Shown here piece by piece: positions 1 to 9,989 of a stretch of DNA of 54,288 nucleotides. The DNA is from Mycobacterium parascrofulaceum ATCC BAA-614 (GTDB lineage Bacteria > Actinomycetota > Actinomycetes > Mycobacteriales > Mycobacteriaceae): assembly GCF_000164135.1 (NCBI RefSeq), contig NZ_GG770558.1, forward strand, positions 326,630-380,917. Reading direction: 5' to 3'. Numbering within the stretch: the first letter of the stretch is position 1; each line of letters starts with the position of its first letter. A model generated the notes under the pieces. The model saw nothing but the letters and a program-made list of their open reading frames with translations, had not been told where the DNA came from and did not search any database. Both the position numbers and the translations under genes were made by a program.

Positions 1-1935
1 CCGGGTCAGCGCGGCGGCGCCGCCGGCGCGTTCGGCCGTCCCGGCGGTGCGCCGCGACGCGGCCGCAAGTCCAAGCGGGCAAAACGCGCCGAGTACGAGA
101 ACATGCAGGCGCCGGTCGTCGGTGGCGTGCGGCTGCCGCACGGCAACGGCGAGACGATCCGGCTGGCCCGCGGCGCGTCGCTCTCCGACTTCGCCGACAA
201 GATCAACGCCAATCCGGCCTCGCTGGTGCAGGCGCTGTTCAACCTCGGCGAGATGGTGACGGCCACCCAGTCGGTCGGCGACGAGACGCTCGAGCTGCTG
301 GGCAGCGAGATGAACTACGTCGTCCAGGTCGTCAGTCCGGAGGACGAGGACCGCGAGCTGCTGGAGTCCTTTGACCTCACCTACGGCGAGGACGAGGGCG
401 GCGAGGAAGACCTGCAGACCCGGCCGCCGGTGGTGACCGTCATGGGTCACGTCGACCACGGTAAAACCCGGCTGCTGGACACCATCCGCAAGGCCAGCGT
501 GCGCGAGGGAGAGGCCGGCGGCATCACCCAGCACATCGGCGCCTACCAGGTGTCCGTCGACTTCGACGGCACCGAGCGGCCGATCACCTTCATCGACACC
601 CCGGGCCACGAGGCGTTCACCGCCATGCGTGCCCGCGGCGCCAAGGCCACCGACATCGCGATCCTGGTGGTCGCGGCCGACGACGGCGTCATGCCGCAGA
701 CGGTGGAGGCCATCAACCACGCGCAGGCGGCCGACGTCCCGATCGTGGTCGCGGTCAACAAGATCGACAAGGAGGGCGCCGACCCGGCCAAGATTCGCGG
801 CCAGCTCACCGAATACGGTTTGGTGGCAGAGGATTTCGGCGGCGACACGATGTTCGTCGACATCTCGGCGAAGGAAGGCACCAACATCGAGGCGCTCGAG
901 GAGGCGGTGCTGCTGACCGCCGACGCCGCCCTGGACCTGCGGGCCAACCCCGACATGGAGGCCCAGGGCGTGGCGATCGAGGCGCACCTGGACCGCGGTC
1001 GCGGGCCGGTCGCCACCGTGCTGATTCAGCGCGGCACGCTGCGCGTCGGCGACTCCGTGGTGGCCGGTGACGCCTACGGCCGGGTGCGCCGCATGGTCGA
1101 CGAGCACGGCGACGACGTGGAGGAGGCGCTGCCGTCGCGGCCGGTGCAGGTCATCGGCTTCACGTCGGTGCCCGGCGCCGGTGACAACTTCCTGGTCGTC
1201 GACGAGGACCGCATCGCCCGCCAGATCGCCGATCGGCGCAGCGCCCGCAAGCGCAACGCGCTGGCGGCGCGATCCCGCAAGCGGATCAGCCTGGAGGACC
1301 TGGACTCGGCGCTGAAGGAAACCAGCCAGCTGAACCTGATCCTCAAGGGCGACAACGCCGGTACCGTCGAGGCGCTCGAGGAGGCCCTGATGGGCATCCA
1401 GGTCGACGACGAGGTGATGTTGCGCGTGATCGACCGCGGCGTCGGTGGCATCACCGAAACCAACGTCAACCTGGCGTCGGCGTCGGACGCGGTGATCATC
1501 GGCTTCAACGTGCGCGCCGAAGGGAAGGCGACGGAGCTGGCCAACCGCGAGGGCGTCGAGATTCGCTACTACTCGGTGATCTACCAGGCGATCGACGACA
1601 TCGAGAAGGCCCTGCGCGGCATGCTCAAGCCCATCTACGAGGAGAACGAGCTGGGTCGGGCCGAGATCCGCGCGATCTTCCGGTCCTCCAAGGTGGGCAT
1701 CATCGCCGGCTGCATGATCAGCTCCGGGGTGGTGCGGCGCAACGCGAAGGCCCGCCTGTTGCGGGACAACGTCGTGGTCACCGAGAACCTCACGATCAAC
1801 TCGCTGCGCCGGGAGAAGGACGACGTGACCGAGGTCCGCGAGGGCTTCGAGTGCGGTATGACGCTGGGCTACTCCGACATCAAGGAGGGCGACATCATCG
1901 AGTCCTACGAGCTCGTCGAGAAGGAGCGCGCTTAA
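1..1935 (+). CDS. infB: Translation initiation factor IF-2, 5' end missing
   Basis: The GTPase delivers initiator fMet-tRNA to the 30S subunit and promotes 70S joining. The reading frame is open from base 1, so the start and part of the disordered N-terminal region lie outside the window; 644 residues are visible. They begin with a basic Gly/Arg-rich linker, followed by the G domain. G1 is GHVDHGKT (from nt 445), the switch motif is GGITQH, G3 is DTPGHEAF (about nt 597), G4 is NKID (about nt 757) and G5 is SAKEG. Beta-barrel domain II, the linker domain and the C-terminal fMet-tRNA-binding domain follow. The frame ends in TAA. It heads the infB-rbfA-nrnA transcription unit, interrupted by the repeat array that starts at the next base. 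Identification is secure. Confidence 0.97.
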   Translation, partial: PGQRGGAAGAFGRPGGAPRRGRKSKRAKRAEYENMQAPVVGGVRLPHGNGETIRLARGASLSDFADKINANPASLVQALFNLGEMVTATQSVGDETLELLGSEMNYVVQVVSPEDEDRELLESFDLTYGEDEGGEEDLQTRPPVVTVMGHVDHGKTRLLDTIRKASVREGEAGGITQHIGAYQVSVDFDGTERPITFIDTPGHEAFTAMRARGAKATDIAILVVAADDGVMPQTVEAINHAQAADVPIVVAVNKIDKEGADPAKIRGQLTEYGLVAEDFGGDTMFVDISAKEGTNIEALEEAVLLTADAALDLRANPDMEAQGVAIEAHLDRGRGPVATVLIQRGTLRVGDSVVAGDAYGRVRRMVDEHGDDVEEALPSRPVQVIGFTSVPGAGDNFLVVDEDRIARQIADRRSARKRNALAARSRKRISLEDLDSALKETSQLNLILKGDNAGTVEALEEALMGIQVDDEVMLRVIDRGVGGITETNVNLASASDAVIIGFNVRAEGKATELANREGVEIRYYSVIYQAIDDIEKALRGMLKPIYEENELGRAEIRAIFRSSKVGIIAGCMISSGVVRRNAKARLLRDNVVVTENLTINSLRREKDDVTEVREGFECGMTLGYSDIKEGDIIESYELVEKERA

Positions 1936-2085
1936 CCACCGCTGACGATGCAGAACGAAGTGATGAGGAGGAAGCGGTGAATCACCCACCGCTGACGATG
2001 CAGAACGAAGTGATGAGGAGGAGGCGGTGAATCACCCACCGCTGACGATGCAGAACGAAGTGATGAGGAGGAGGCGGTGAATCAC
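1936..2085 (+). repeat. Three tandem 50-bp MIRU-type repeats between infB and rbfA
   Basis: Three head-to-tail 50-bp copies (1936-1985, 1986-2035, 2036-2085) differ by a single A/G (AGGAGGAAGCGG in the first, AGGAGGAGGCGG in the others). Each contains ATGCAGAACGAAGTG, a strong AGGAGG Shine-Dalgarno sequence, and a GTGA where a GTG start overlaps the TGA stop of the preceding micro-frame. Copies 2 and 3 can therefore each be read as a 17-codon frame coupled to the one before. The last copy supplies the ribosome-binding site for rbfA, whose ATG is at 2087. These traits (intergenic in an operon, same direction as the genes, terminal start/stop overlaps) match the mycobacterial interspersed repetitive units. 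Copy number is likely to vary between strains. Confidence 0.9.
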
Positions 2086-2086
2086 G

Positions 2087-3545
<1,459 letters not shown>

Positions 3546-3558
3546 CGCCGACGCGGGG

Positions 3559-4143
3559 CTAGAACGCCCAGCTGCCCGAGCGTTGCAGCACGAACCCGTG
3601 GTCGCCGCTGGTGGTGTCCAGGCAGGCGACGAGGTTGTCGGCCCCGACGGCGCACGTGACGTTCAGGTAGGTCAGCTTCTGACCCGCTCCCAGCAACTTG
3701 CCGCCCGGCGGCAGGGCGGCGGGGTTGCCGTCGCATCCGCCGTAGGACATGCGGCTCAACTGGTAGCCCGGTCCCTTGAACTCGACGGAACCCACTAGGC
3801 AATCGCCCGGGTGCGGGCGCCCGCCGAGGACGGGGACGTCCTCGATCCCCGGCATGTCGCCCTTGCATCGGATGTCCTGTGACGGGTGCGGCGCCGGCGC
3901 CGGCCCACCGTAGAAGTCGCACGCCAGGTTGTACGGAGTGGAGAAACTGATCCGGGGCGGGGTGCCGGGACCGGTGCCGGTCACGTAGCCATCCGCCGGG
4001 ACGGCGGTGAAGCCGTCCAGGCTGGGAAATCCCGCCGGTGGCAGCGCGGCCGCTCCCGGCGCGGGCCCCGCGACCGTGGCCGCCGCCGCGAGCGGCACAG
4101 CGCCCGCGAGCACCCTCACGATGACGTCGACGACCGCACGCAC
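3559..4143 (-). CDS. Secreted hypothetical protein
   Basis: The 194-residue protein begins with a hydrophobic signal peptide (VIVRVLAGAVPLAAAATVAG, then Pro/Ala-rich), so export is expected. The mature part has several cysteines (near NLACDFYGG, DIRCKG, GDCLVG, YGGCDGN, VTCAVG, VACLDT), suggesting a disulfide-stabilised fold. I recognise no named domain. GTG 4143 was chosen because TACGAT lies 6 nt upstream (4150-4155 on this strand), the layout of a leaderless transcript; upstream in-frame codons would run towards echA16. It is convergent with nrnA, with only 13 nt between the stops. Function unknown. Confidence 0.7.
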   Translation of the reverse strand: MRAVVDVIVRVLAGAVPLAAAATVAGPAPGAAALPPAGFPSLDGFTAVPADGYVTGTGPGTPPRISFSTPYNLACDFYGGPAPAPHPSQDIRCKGDMPGIEDVPVLGGRPHPGDCLVGSVEFKGPGYQLSRMSYGGCDGNPAALPPGGKLLGAGQKLTYLNVTCAVGADNLVACLDTTSGDHGFVLQRSGSWAF

Positions 4144-4149
4144 GCGCTG

Positions 4150-4155
4150 ATCGTA
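4150..4155 (-). promoter_or_regulatory. -10 box of leaderless secreted-protein gene
   Basis: TACGAT on the minus strand is separated by 6 nt from the GTG at 4143. This fits the TANNNT -10 of mycobacterial leaderless promoters, with the start codon at or next to +1. Confidence 0.5.
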
Positions 4156-4240
4156 TTGGTTGTCCTCGGTTCGCCCACAGTCCAGCGGCGACGAAAACCG
4201 AGACACCGGCGCTGACCAGGCCCGACGCCGGCCGGTGGGC

Positions 4241-4990
4241 CTAACGCACCTGAGCCCGTCCCCGCTGCAACACCGCCTCGCGATTGGCGGCGATGTCCTC
4301 GCCACTGGTCCGGAACTGGCGGGCCGCCATGGCTTCGAGCCACAACCCCCCGCCGGTCTGCGACTCGTCGATCCGGTGGTACGAGGCCAGCAGCGCGCGC
4401 ACCGCGTCCTGGTTGTTGCCGACGATGGAGGCCGCCACTTGGCGGGCGGTGCCCAGCAGCTGATCGTGCGGCACCACCTCGGTCACCAGCCCGGCGCGCA
4501 GCGCGTCGGCGGCGGACAGGTAGTCCCCGGTCATGCTCATGCGCCGGGCCAGGCCGACGCCGACCTTCTGCGGTAACCGCACGCTGAGCCCCCAGGTGGG
4601 CAGCAGGCCCACCCGCGCGTGGGTGTCGGCGAACCGGGCGTTCTCCGAGGCGATCAGGATGTCGCAGTACAGGGCGAGCTCCAGCCCGCCGGTCACCGCG
4701 GCGCCGTTGATCGCACCGATCACCGGCTTGCTCAGCGGTGGCCAGCGCGGGGAGATGTCCGGAAGCGCCGAGGTGCCGCCCAGTTCCTTGAGATCCAGCC
4801 CCGCGCAGAACACCGGGTCGGTGCCGGTGACGATGACGACGTCGACGCCGTCGTCGGTTTCCGCGTCGGCCAGCGCCCCGAAGAACCGGTCCCGCAGCGC
4901 CGAGGACAGCGCATTGCGGGACTGCGGCCGGTTGAGGGTGAGGGTGCGCACCCGCTCGTCGGTTTCTATCAGCAGGATGTCGTCGGTCAT
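4241..4990 (-). CDS. echA16: Enoyl-CoA hydratase/isomerase family protein EchA16
   Basis: A crotonase-fold enzyme of 249 residues. The oxyanion-hole segments are visible as NALSSALRD plus FCAGLDLKEL, and INGAAVTGGLELALYCDI plus the ARVGLLPTWG region. The second catalytic Glu expected in classical hydratases falls within THARVGLLPTWG as Thr/Trp-type residues, so activity may differ from simple hydration. Length and sequence match M. tuberculosis Rv2831. The ATG lies 7 nt downstream of a TACGGT -10 (4998-5003), so the mRNA is probably leaderless. It is divergent from the DUF2277 gene. The usual glycerol-phosphate transporter genes (ugp) between nrnA and echA16 in M. tuberculosis are absent here. 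Confidence 0.92.
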   Translation of the reverse strand: MTDDILLIETDERVRTLTLNRPQSRNALSSALRDRFFGALADAETDDGVDVVIVTGTDPVFCAGLDLKELGGTSALPDISPRWPPLSKPVIGAINGAAVTGGLELALYCDILIASENARFADTHARVGLLPTWGLSVRLPQKVGVGLARRMSMTGDYLSAADALRAGLVTEVVPHDQLLGTARQVAASIVGNNQDAVRALLASYHRIDESQTGGGLWLEAMAARQFRTSGEDIAANREAVLQRGRAQVR

Positions 4991-5035
4991 GGAGTTCACC
5001 GTAGAGGGTCGCCGGGCGCGCCTATCGTTGATCCC
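4991..5035. promoter_or_regulatory. 45-bp divergent double leaderless promoter
   Basis: The short gap between echA16 (minus) and the DUF2277 gene (plus) holds two -10 hexamers facing outwards: TACGGT on the minus strand (4998-5003) and TATCGT on the plus strand (5023-5028). Each is exactly 7 nt from its start codon. No Shine-Dalgarno sequence is present for either gene. The -35 regions of the two promoters must overlap each other or reach the opposite coding region. Confidence 0.6.
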
Positions 5036-5329
5036 ATGTGCCGGAACATCACCGAGCTGCGCGGGCTGGAGCCGGCGGCCACCGCCGAGGAGATCGCGGC
5101 GGCGGCCCGCCAATACGTACGCAAGGTCAGTGGGCTCACCCGGCCCTCTCCGGCGACCGCCGACGCCTTCGAGGCGGCCGTCGCCGAGGTCACCGAGGCG
5201 ACGACGCGGCTGCTGGCGGCGCTGCCCCCGCGGCGTCAGCCGCCCAGGACCGTCCCGCCGCTGCGACGGCCCGTGGGGGTGCCACCCGCTCGCGGGGGCG
5301 TGATCGCCCGGCTGGGCGGGTCGCAATGA
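5036..5329 (+). CDS. DUF2277 family protein
   Basis: A 97-residue protein whose first 65 residues fit DUF2277: MCRNITELRGLEP, EEIAAAARQYVRKVSG, and an Ala/Thr/Glu-rich helix ending TRLLAAL. The remaining 30 residues are a Pro/Arg-rich tail. The family is small, cytosolic and helical, and has no assigned function. The ATG is 7 nt after a TATCGT -10. The stop overlaps the next start as ATGA at 5326-5329, so this and the DUF1802 gene form a coupled pair. Confidence 0.88.
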   Translation: MCRNITELRGLEPAATAEEIAAAARQYVRKVSGLTRPSPATADAFEAAVAEVTEATTRLLAALPPRRQPPRTVPPLRRPVGVPPARGGVIARLGGSQ

Positions 5330-5898
5330 CGCTCGCCGCGACCGGCCCCACCACGACGCCCGCGCTCAAGGAGTGGAGCGCCGCCGTGCATGCCCTGCTG
5401 GACGGTCGCCAGCGGGTGCTGTTGCGCAAGGGGGGCATCGGGGAGAAGCGGTTCGAGCTGGCGGCCTCCGAGTTCCTGCTGTTCCCGACGGTCGCTCACA
5501 GTCACGCCGAGCGCGTCCGGCCCGAGCATCGCGACCTGCTGGAAGCGGCCGCCGCCGACAGCACCGACGACCGCCTGGTCGTCCGGGCGGCCGCCAAAGT
5601 CGTTGCGGCGGTGCCGGTTGACCGGCCCGAAGGCCTGACGGAGATCGAGGACCTGCACATCTGGACCCCCGAGTCGGTGCGCGCCGACCGGCTCGACTTC
5701 CGCCCGAAACACCGGCTGGCCGTGCTGGTGGTCTCGGTGCAGCCGCTGGCCGAGCCGGTGGAGATCACCCGGACGTCGGAATACGGCGGCTGCAAGAGCT
5801 GGGTGGAGTTGCCCCTACGTGCGCCGTTGGGGCCGCCCGTGCATGACCCGGGGTCGCTAACCGAGGTCGCCGGGCGCGTCCGCGGCGCCGTTGGCTGA
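5326..5898 (+). CDS. DUF1802 family protein
   Basis: A 190-residue cytosolic protein typical of DUF1802: ALKEWSAAVHALLDG, LLRKGGIGEKRFEL, SEFLLFPTVAHSH, EDLHIWTPESV and LVVSVQPLAEPVEI. The RKGGI and FLLFPT blocks are the family signature. Function is unknown. The start overlaps the DUF2277 stop by 4 nt. The 3' end overlaps the 3' end of the convergent CocE-type hydrolase by 42 nt, so the two mRNAs would be complementary at their ends. Confidence 0.87.
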   Translation: MTLAATGPTTTPALKEWSAAVHALLDGRQRVLLRKGGIGEKRFELAASEFLLFPTVAHSHAERVRPEHRDLLEAAAADSTDDRLVVRAAAKVVAAVPVDRPEGLTEIEDLHIWTPESVRADRLDFRPKHRLAVLVVSVQPLAEPVEITRTSEYGGCKSWVELPLRAPLGPPVHDPGSLTEVAGRVRGAVG

Positions 5899-7575
5899 CA
5901 GGTCGCGCGGGCCGACGGGCAGCAACAGCCGGGAGCGTCCGTAGCGCACGGTGTGGGTGGCCGGCCTGGACTGCCGGCCGGTCAGGATCGGCTCGTCGGT
6001 GCCCAGGTTGCGCGCGTAGCGGGGAAACCAGCTGCCGGCGATCAGGACCCGGATGCGCGAGCCCGCCCGGAAGCGGTGGGCGACGCCGTCGAGCTCGATC
6101 CGGACGGTCCCCTTCGACGGCTTCTTGGCCGCGCGCAACCGCCGGTAGCCGTCGCTGACGTTTCTCGACCGGCCCCCGGCGTCGACCTCGCTGACCCGGA
6201 CGAACAGGTCGACGTGCGGGTTGTCGGCGCCGTGCGCCAGCTCGACGACGGGGCTCCCGTAGACGCAGAGGTCGTGCGTGAGGGTGAGGCTGGTGAACGT
6301 CAGCACGTCGTCGCGCGCCGCGAGCCGGCTGTCGTCGCGGTAGCCGCCGTTCGGCGACAGCAGCGGCCCACCGGTGGTCGGGGTCGGGTCGGCGGGGTCG
6401 TAGCGGAAGGTCGCCGGGGCCAGCCGCGGCAGGCCCGTCGGTGCGGTCTCACCCAGGTGGCCGCCGGGCCGCAGGTAGAGCGCGCGCTCGGTGGTGGCGG
6501 GCGGCCAGTGGGCCAGGTTGCGCCAGCCCTGACCCGTCACGTTCACCCGGACCCGGGCGGGCCGGCGCAGGGGTGTTGCGCCGTCCAGGTGGGCGCCCAG
6601 CCAGTCCAGCGACTCCCGCAAGCAGGTGCTCAGCCCGGTGGTGAGCAGCTGCGTGTGCGTCCAGGGGCCCATGGTCAGCGCGACGTCGACGCCCCGGGCG
6701 CGGAGATGCTCGTACTGCTGCAGCGTCTGCCTGACGAAGATGTCCTGCCAGCCGCCGACCAGCAGCACCGGCACGTCGACGCGGTCCAGCGCGTCGCCGC
6801 AACGCAGCGCGTCCCAGAACGGATCCTTCGGGTCGGTGTGCTCGACCCACGATTCGAACCACGGTGCGCCCGCTCCGAGCAGCGCCCGGGCCGTCTCGCC
6901 CACCGGCAGCCCCAGGGCCGCCCGGGTGACGTGGCGGCGGTTCTGCAGCTGGCGCAGCGCGGACCGGGCGCGCACCGGATCCTCCTGGTGGGCGACCATG
7001 TCGCTCCACCCCAGAAAGTCGTTGATCGCGAACGAGCCGGTGCCCCATACCGAGGCGTTGAAATCGTGCGGGCCCACCGTGATGACGGCCGTGGCCAGCT
7101 CCGGCGGGGGATCGGTCAGCAGCGCCCACTGGGTGAACCCGAGGTAGGACAGCCCGAGGGTGGCGAAGCGGCCGGTGAACCAGGGCTGCTCGCGCAGCCA
7201 GGCCACCGTGTCGGCGCCGTCGGCGGCCTCGTTGGCCATCGGCTCGAATTCGCCGCCCGACCCGAACGTGCCACGGACGCTCTGCAACACCACGTGGTAG
7301 CCGCGCGCCGCGTAGAGCGCTGCGAAGACGAGGGAGAACGGGAAGGCGCGCCCGTAGGGCCCCCGCGCCAGCAGCGTGCCGGCCGGGGAGGACGTCCGCG
7401 GCGCGTAGTGATCGGCTACCAGCTCGACCCCGTCGCGCATGGGCACCCGGACGCGCGCGACGGTGTAGTCGGTGGTCGCCGGCGGCAGGCCGAGCAGCCG
7501 GCCGACGGCCTTGCCGCCGAGGTGTCGCAGGGCGTGCAGCGTGGGCTGGGCGGTTCGCGTCGAGGTGATACTCAC
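5857..7575 (-). CDS. CocE/NonD family hydrolase (X-Pro dipeptidyl-peptidase-like)
   Basis: A 572-residue alpha/beta-hydrolase with a C-terminal jelly-roll domain. The N-terminal part shows VPMRDGVELVADHY, the oxyanion region RGPYGRAF, and a nucleophile elbow GLSYLGFTQW (Ser in GxSYxG). The catalytic Asp is probably in LLVGGWQDIFVRQ and the His in GPWTHTQL. The C-terminal beta-sandwich ends with FRAGSRIRVLIAGSWFPRYARN, as in CocE. It probably hydrolyses esters or amides. M. tuberculosis Rv2800 is similar. GTG 7575 was chosen because TAACCT lies 7 nt upstream (7583-7588), a leaderless layout. No signal peptide is seen. Confidence 0.88.
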   Translation of the reverse strand: MSITSTRTAQPTLHALRHLGGKAVGRLLGLPPATTDYTVARVRVPMRDGVELVADHYAPRTSSPAGTLLARGPYGRAFPFSLVFAALYAARGYHVVLQSVRGTFGSGGEFEPMANEAADGADTVAWLREQPWFTGRFATLGLSYLGFTQWALLTDPPPELATAVITVGPHDFNASVWGTGSFAINDFLGWSDMVAHQEDPVRARSALRQLQNRRHVTRAALGLPVGETARALLGAGAPWFESWVEHTDPKDPFWDALRCGDALDRVDVPVLLVGGWQDIFVRQTLQQYEHLRARGVDVALTMGPWTHTQLLTTGLSTCLRESLDWLGAHLDGATPLRRPARVRVNVTGQGWRNLAHWPPATTERALYLRPGGHLGETAPTGLPRLAPATFRYDPADPTPTTGGPLLSPNGGYRDDSRLAARDDVLTFTSLTLTHDLCVYGSPVVELAHGADNPHVDLFVRVSEVDAGGRSRNVSDGYRRLRAAKKPSKGTVRIELDGVAHRFRAGSRIRVLIAGSWFPRYARNLGTDEPILTGRQSRPATHTVRYGRSRLLLPVGPRDLSANGAADAPGDLG

Positions 7576-7582
7576 GGAGCTC

Positions 7583-7588
7583 AGGTTA
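7583..7588 (-). promoter_or_regulatory. -10 box of leaderless CocE-type hydrolase gene
   Basis: TAACCT on the minus strand with 7 nt to the GTG at 7575. There is no purine-rich ribosome-binding site before that GTG. Confidence 0.5.
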
Positions 7589-7603
7589 AGGCCCGGCGGG
7601 CCG

Positions 7604-8188
7604 TCAGAACTTGTAGTAAGGCGCCAGGTCGTTGGCCCGCTGCAGATTGGTCGACATGCAGTCCACCTCCGGGTTGGAGTAGACGGTCGAGTAGTAGAGC
7701 GCCTGCTGCAGCACGCCGTAGCCGGTCTTGAACGCGACCATGCAGGAGTAATACCAGTAGCTGTTGTGATACGTCGGCTTGAGCACCCAGTACTGCGCGG
7801 CGCGGTGGCCCGCGATGGTGGTCTCGACCGCGTCGGGGGGCAGCGTCGCCTCGTAGGTGCGCCAGATGATCGGCTCGACCGCCAGCTGGTAATTACCCGC
7901 GTCGAAGTGGCAGCGCAGGCCGTCCTCGTGCTCGGGCGGTGTGAACGCCAGCCCGAGCCGCTGCACCGCATCGAACGGGATGTCCTCGCACGCGTCGAAG
8001 GGGCGCGGGTCGGTGGTCGCCACGATCGGGCTCTTCATGGTGGTTTCCATCGGCACCGCGGTCGAGCGCAGCTCGACGCGCCCGCCTCCCGCAGGCCCGG
8101 GCGCGACGCCCTGCCACCCCGCCGTGCCGGCTATCGCCGCTGCGGCCAGGGCACCCACCGCCCCGATCAGACGCACCTTGGCGAACAC
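7604..8188 (-). CDS. DUF3558-like secreted protein
   Basis: The 194 residues begin with a hydrophobic signal sequence (RLIGAVGALAAAAIAGTAGW) and no lipobox cysteine, so the protein is probably secreted or membrane-anchored. The mature part fits DUF3558-type proteins: RPFDACEDIPFDAVQRLGL near residue 60, a later GLRCHFDAGNY, then a C-terminal part with aromatic residues (YWYYSCM) and a final Cys (EVDCMST). It corresponds to Rv2799. The GTG has AGGGGGTG a few bases upstream. A TAGACT hexamer (8222-8227, minus) could be its -10. Function unknown. Confidence 0.8.
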   Translation of the reverse strand: MFAKVRLIGAVGALAAAAIAGTAGWQGVAPGPAGGGRVELRSTAVPMETTMKSPIVATTDPRPFDACEDIPFDAVQRLGLAFTPPEHEDGLRCHFDAGNYQLAVEPIIWRTYEATLPPDAVETTIAGHRAAQYWVLKPTYHNSYWYYSCMVAFKTGYGVLQQALYYSTVYSNPEVDCMSTNLQRANDLAPYYKF

Positions 8189-8320
8189 GACACCCCCTGA
8201 CGGCTCGGCGGTCTTGCGGGGAGTCTACAAGTCGCGCCGCCGCTCCCCACAGGGAAACAAGAACACGTTCCAACGGCGCGGGCAAGGGCCGGCGCCGACC
8301 GCCCCATGACTGCGGGTCAT

Positions 8321-8326
8321 TAGGCT
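8321..8326 (+). promoter_or_regulatory. -10 box for the pptH-pptT-truB operon
   Basis: TAGGCT stands 8 nt before the GTG of pptH with no Shine-Dalgarno sequence in between, consistent with a leaderless or near-leaderless transcript. Confidence 0.5.
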
Positions 8327-8334
8327 GGTTAATC

Positions 8335-9312
8335 GTGGCTGGTCAAAACGCGGGGCACGACCCGACCAATGGGGGGCAACCCACGCTGTGGGCGGTCTCC
8401 GATCTGCACACCGGGCACCTCGGCAACAAGCCGGTCACCGAGTCGCTGCACCCCTCCTCGCCGGACGATTGGCTGATCGTCGCCGGCGACGTCGCCGAAC
8501 GCACCGACGAGACCCGGTGGGCGCTCGACCTGCTGCGCCGGCGTTTCGCCAAGGTGATCTGGGTGCCCGGCAACCACGAGCTGTGGACCACGACCCGCGA
8601 CCCAGTGCAGATCTTCGGCAAGTCCCGCTACGACTACCTGGTCAACATGTGCGACGAGATGGGCATCGTCACGCCCGAGCACCCGTTCCCGGTGTGGACC
8701 GAGCGCGGCGGCCCGGCGACGATCGTGCCGATGTTCCTGCTCTACGACTACAGCTTCTTGCCCGAGGGCGCGACGAGCAAAGCCGAGGGCCTGACCATCG
8801 CGCGGGAGCGCAACGTGGTCGCCACCGACGAATTCCTGTTGTCGCCGGAGCCGTATCCCACCCGGGAGGCCTGGTGCCGGGAGCGGCTCGCCTTCACCCG
8901 GACCCGGCTCGAAGAGCTCGACTGGATGACGCCGACGGTTCTGGTGAACCACTTCCCACTGGTGCGCGAGCCCTGCGACGCGCTGTTCTACCCGGAGTTC
9001 TCGCTGTGGTGCGGGACCACCAAGACCGCCGACTGGCACACCCGCTACAACGCCGTCTGCTCGGTCTACGGGCACCTGCACATCCCGCGCACCACCTGGT
9101 ACGACGACGTGCGCTTCGAGGAGGTGTCGGTGGGTTACCCCCGGGAATGGCGGCGCCGCAAGCCGCACAGCTGGCTGCGCCAGGTGCTGCCCGATCCGCA
9201 GTACGCCCCCGGCTACCTCAACGACTTCGGCGGTCACTTCGAGATCACTCCCGAGATGCGGCGGCAGGCCGAGCAGTTCCGGGAACGGTTGCGGCAGCGG
9301 CAGTCACGATGA
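8335..9312 (+). CDS. pptH: Phosphopantetheinyl hydrolase, metallophosphoesterase
   Basis: A calcineurin-like metallophosphoesterase of 325 residues. Metal-binding motifs appear in order: SDLHTGH (D23, H25), AGDVAE (D52), PGNHEL (N80, H81), VNHFPL and YGHLHIP. The M. tuberculosis orthologue Rv2795c (PptH) removes 4'-phosphopantetheine from carrier proteins and so opposes PptT. The stop overlaps the pptT start as ATGA (9309-9312), so the two opposing enzymes are made from one mRNA with coupled translation. The start is GTG 8335, chosen from the upstream -10 and the length of 324 residues in M. tuberculosis. Confidence 0.92.
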   Translation: MAGQNAGHDPTNGGQPTLWAVSDLHTGHLGNKPVTESLHPSSPDDWLIVAGDVAERTDETRWALDLLRRRFAKVIWVPGNHELWTTTRDPVQIFGKSRYDYLVNMCDEMGIVTPEHPFPVWTERGGPATIVPMFLLYDYSFLPEGATSKAEGLTIARERNVVATDEFLLSPEPYPTREAWCRERLAFTRTRLEELDWMTPTVLVNHFPLVREPCDALFYPEFSLWCGTTKTADWHTRYNAVCSVYGHLHIPRTTWYDDVRFEEVSVGYPREWRRRKPHSWLRQVLPDPQYAPGYLNDFGGHFEITPEMRRQAEQFRERLRQRQSR

Positions 9313-9989
9313 CCGACGACACGTTGGTCTCCTCGGTGCTGCCCGCCGTGGGCGAGCTGGCCTATTCGGAGCTGTATTCCGATCCGCCCGGTCTGACCCC
9401 GCTGCCCGAGGAGGAGCCGCTGATCGCCAAGTCGGTCGCCAAGCGGCGCAACGAGTTCGTCACGGTGCGGCACTGCGCGCGGGTCGCGATGGGTGAGCTC
9501 GGGCTGCCGCCGGTGCCGATCCTCAAGGGCGAGAAGGGCGAACCGTGCTGGCCCGACGGGGTGGTGGGCAGCCTCACCCACTGCACGGGCTATCGCGGTG
9601 CGGTGGTGGGCCGCACCGAGGCGGTGCGCTCGGTGGGCATCGACGCCGAGCCGCACGACGTGTTGCCGGACGGTGTGCTGAACGCGATCAGCCTCCCCGA
9701 GGAGCGGCACGAGATGACGACCTTGCCCGAAGGCCTGCATTGGGACCGAATCCTGTTCTGCGCCAAGGAGGCAACGTACAAGGCGTGGTTCCCGCTGACC
9801 AAGCGCTGGCTGGGTTTCGAGGACGCCCACATCGTGTTCGACCTCGACCCGCCCGACGGTGTGACCACCGGGGCGTTCGTGTCCAAGATCCTGATCGACG
9901 GGCAGACCCTCGATGGCCCGCCGCTGACCGCGCTGCGCGGCCGGTGGTCGGTGGAGCGGGGGCTGGTGCTGACCGCCATCGTGCTATGA
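9309..9989 (+). CDS. pptT: 4'-phosphopantetheinyl transferase
   Basis: This essential Sfp-type transferase loads phosphopantetheine from CoA onto type I fatty acid synthase, polyketide synthases and NRPS carriers, and is needed for mycolate and siderophore synthesis. Its 226 residues compare with 227 in M. tuberculosis. Visible motifs are [18 protein letters not shown], the Mg-binding GIDAEP (D112, E114) and [11 protein letters not shown] (E154, K158). It overlaps both neighbours by 4 nt (ATGA at each end), in the order pptH-pptT-truB. Confidence 0.96.
   Translation: MTDDTLVSSVLPAVGELAYSELYSDPPGLTPLPEEEPLIAKSVAKRRNEFVTVRHCARVAMGELGLPPVPILKGEKGEPCWPDGVVGSLTHCTGYRGAVVGRTEAVRSVGIDAEPHDVLPDGVLNAISLPEERHEMTTLPEGLHWDRILFCAKEATYKAWFPLTKRWLGFEDAHIVFDLDPPDGVTTGAFVSKILIDGQTLDGPPLTALRGRWSVERGLVLTAIVL

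Noticed and set aside
1936..2085. A real protein gene made of the repeat micro-frames
   Set aside because: The frames are 17 codons or fewer and repeat identically; their value is as translation-coupling units, not as encoded proteins.
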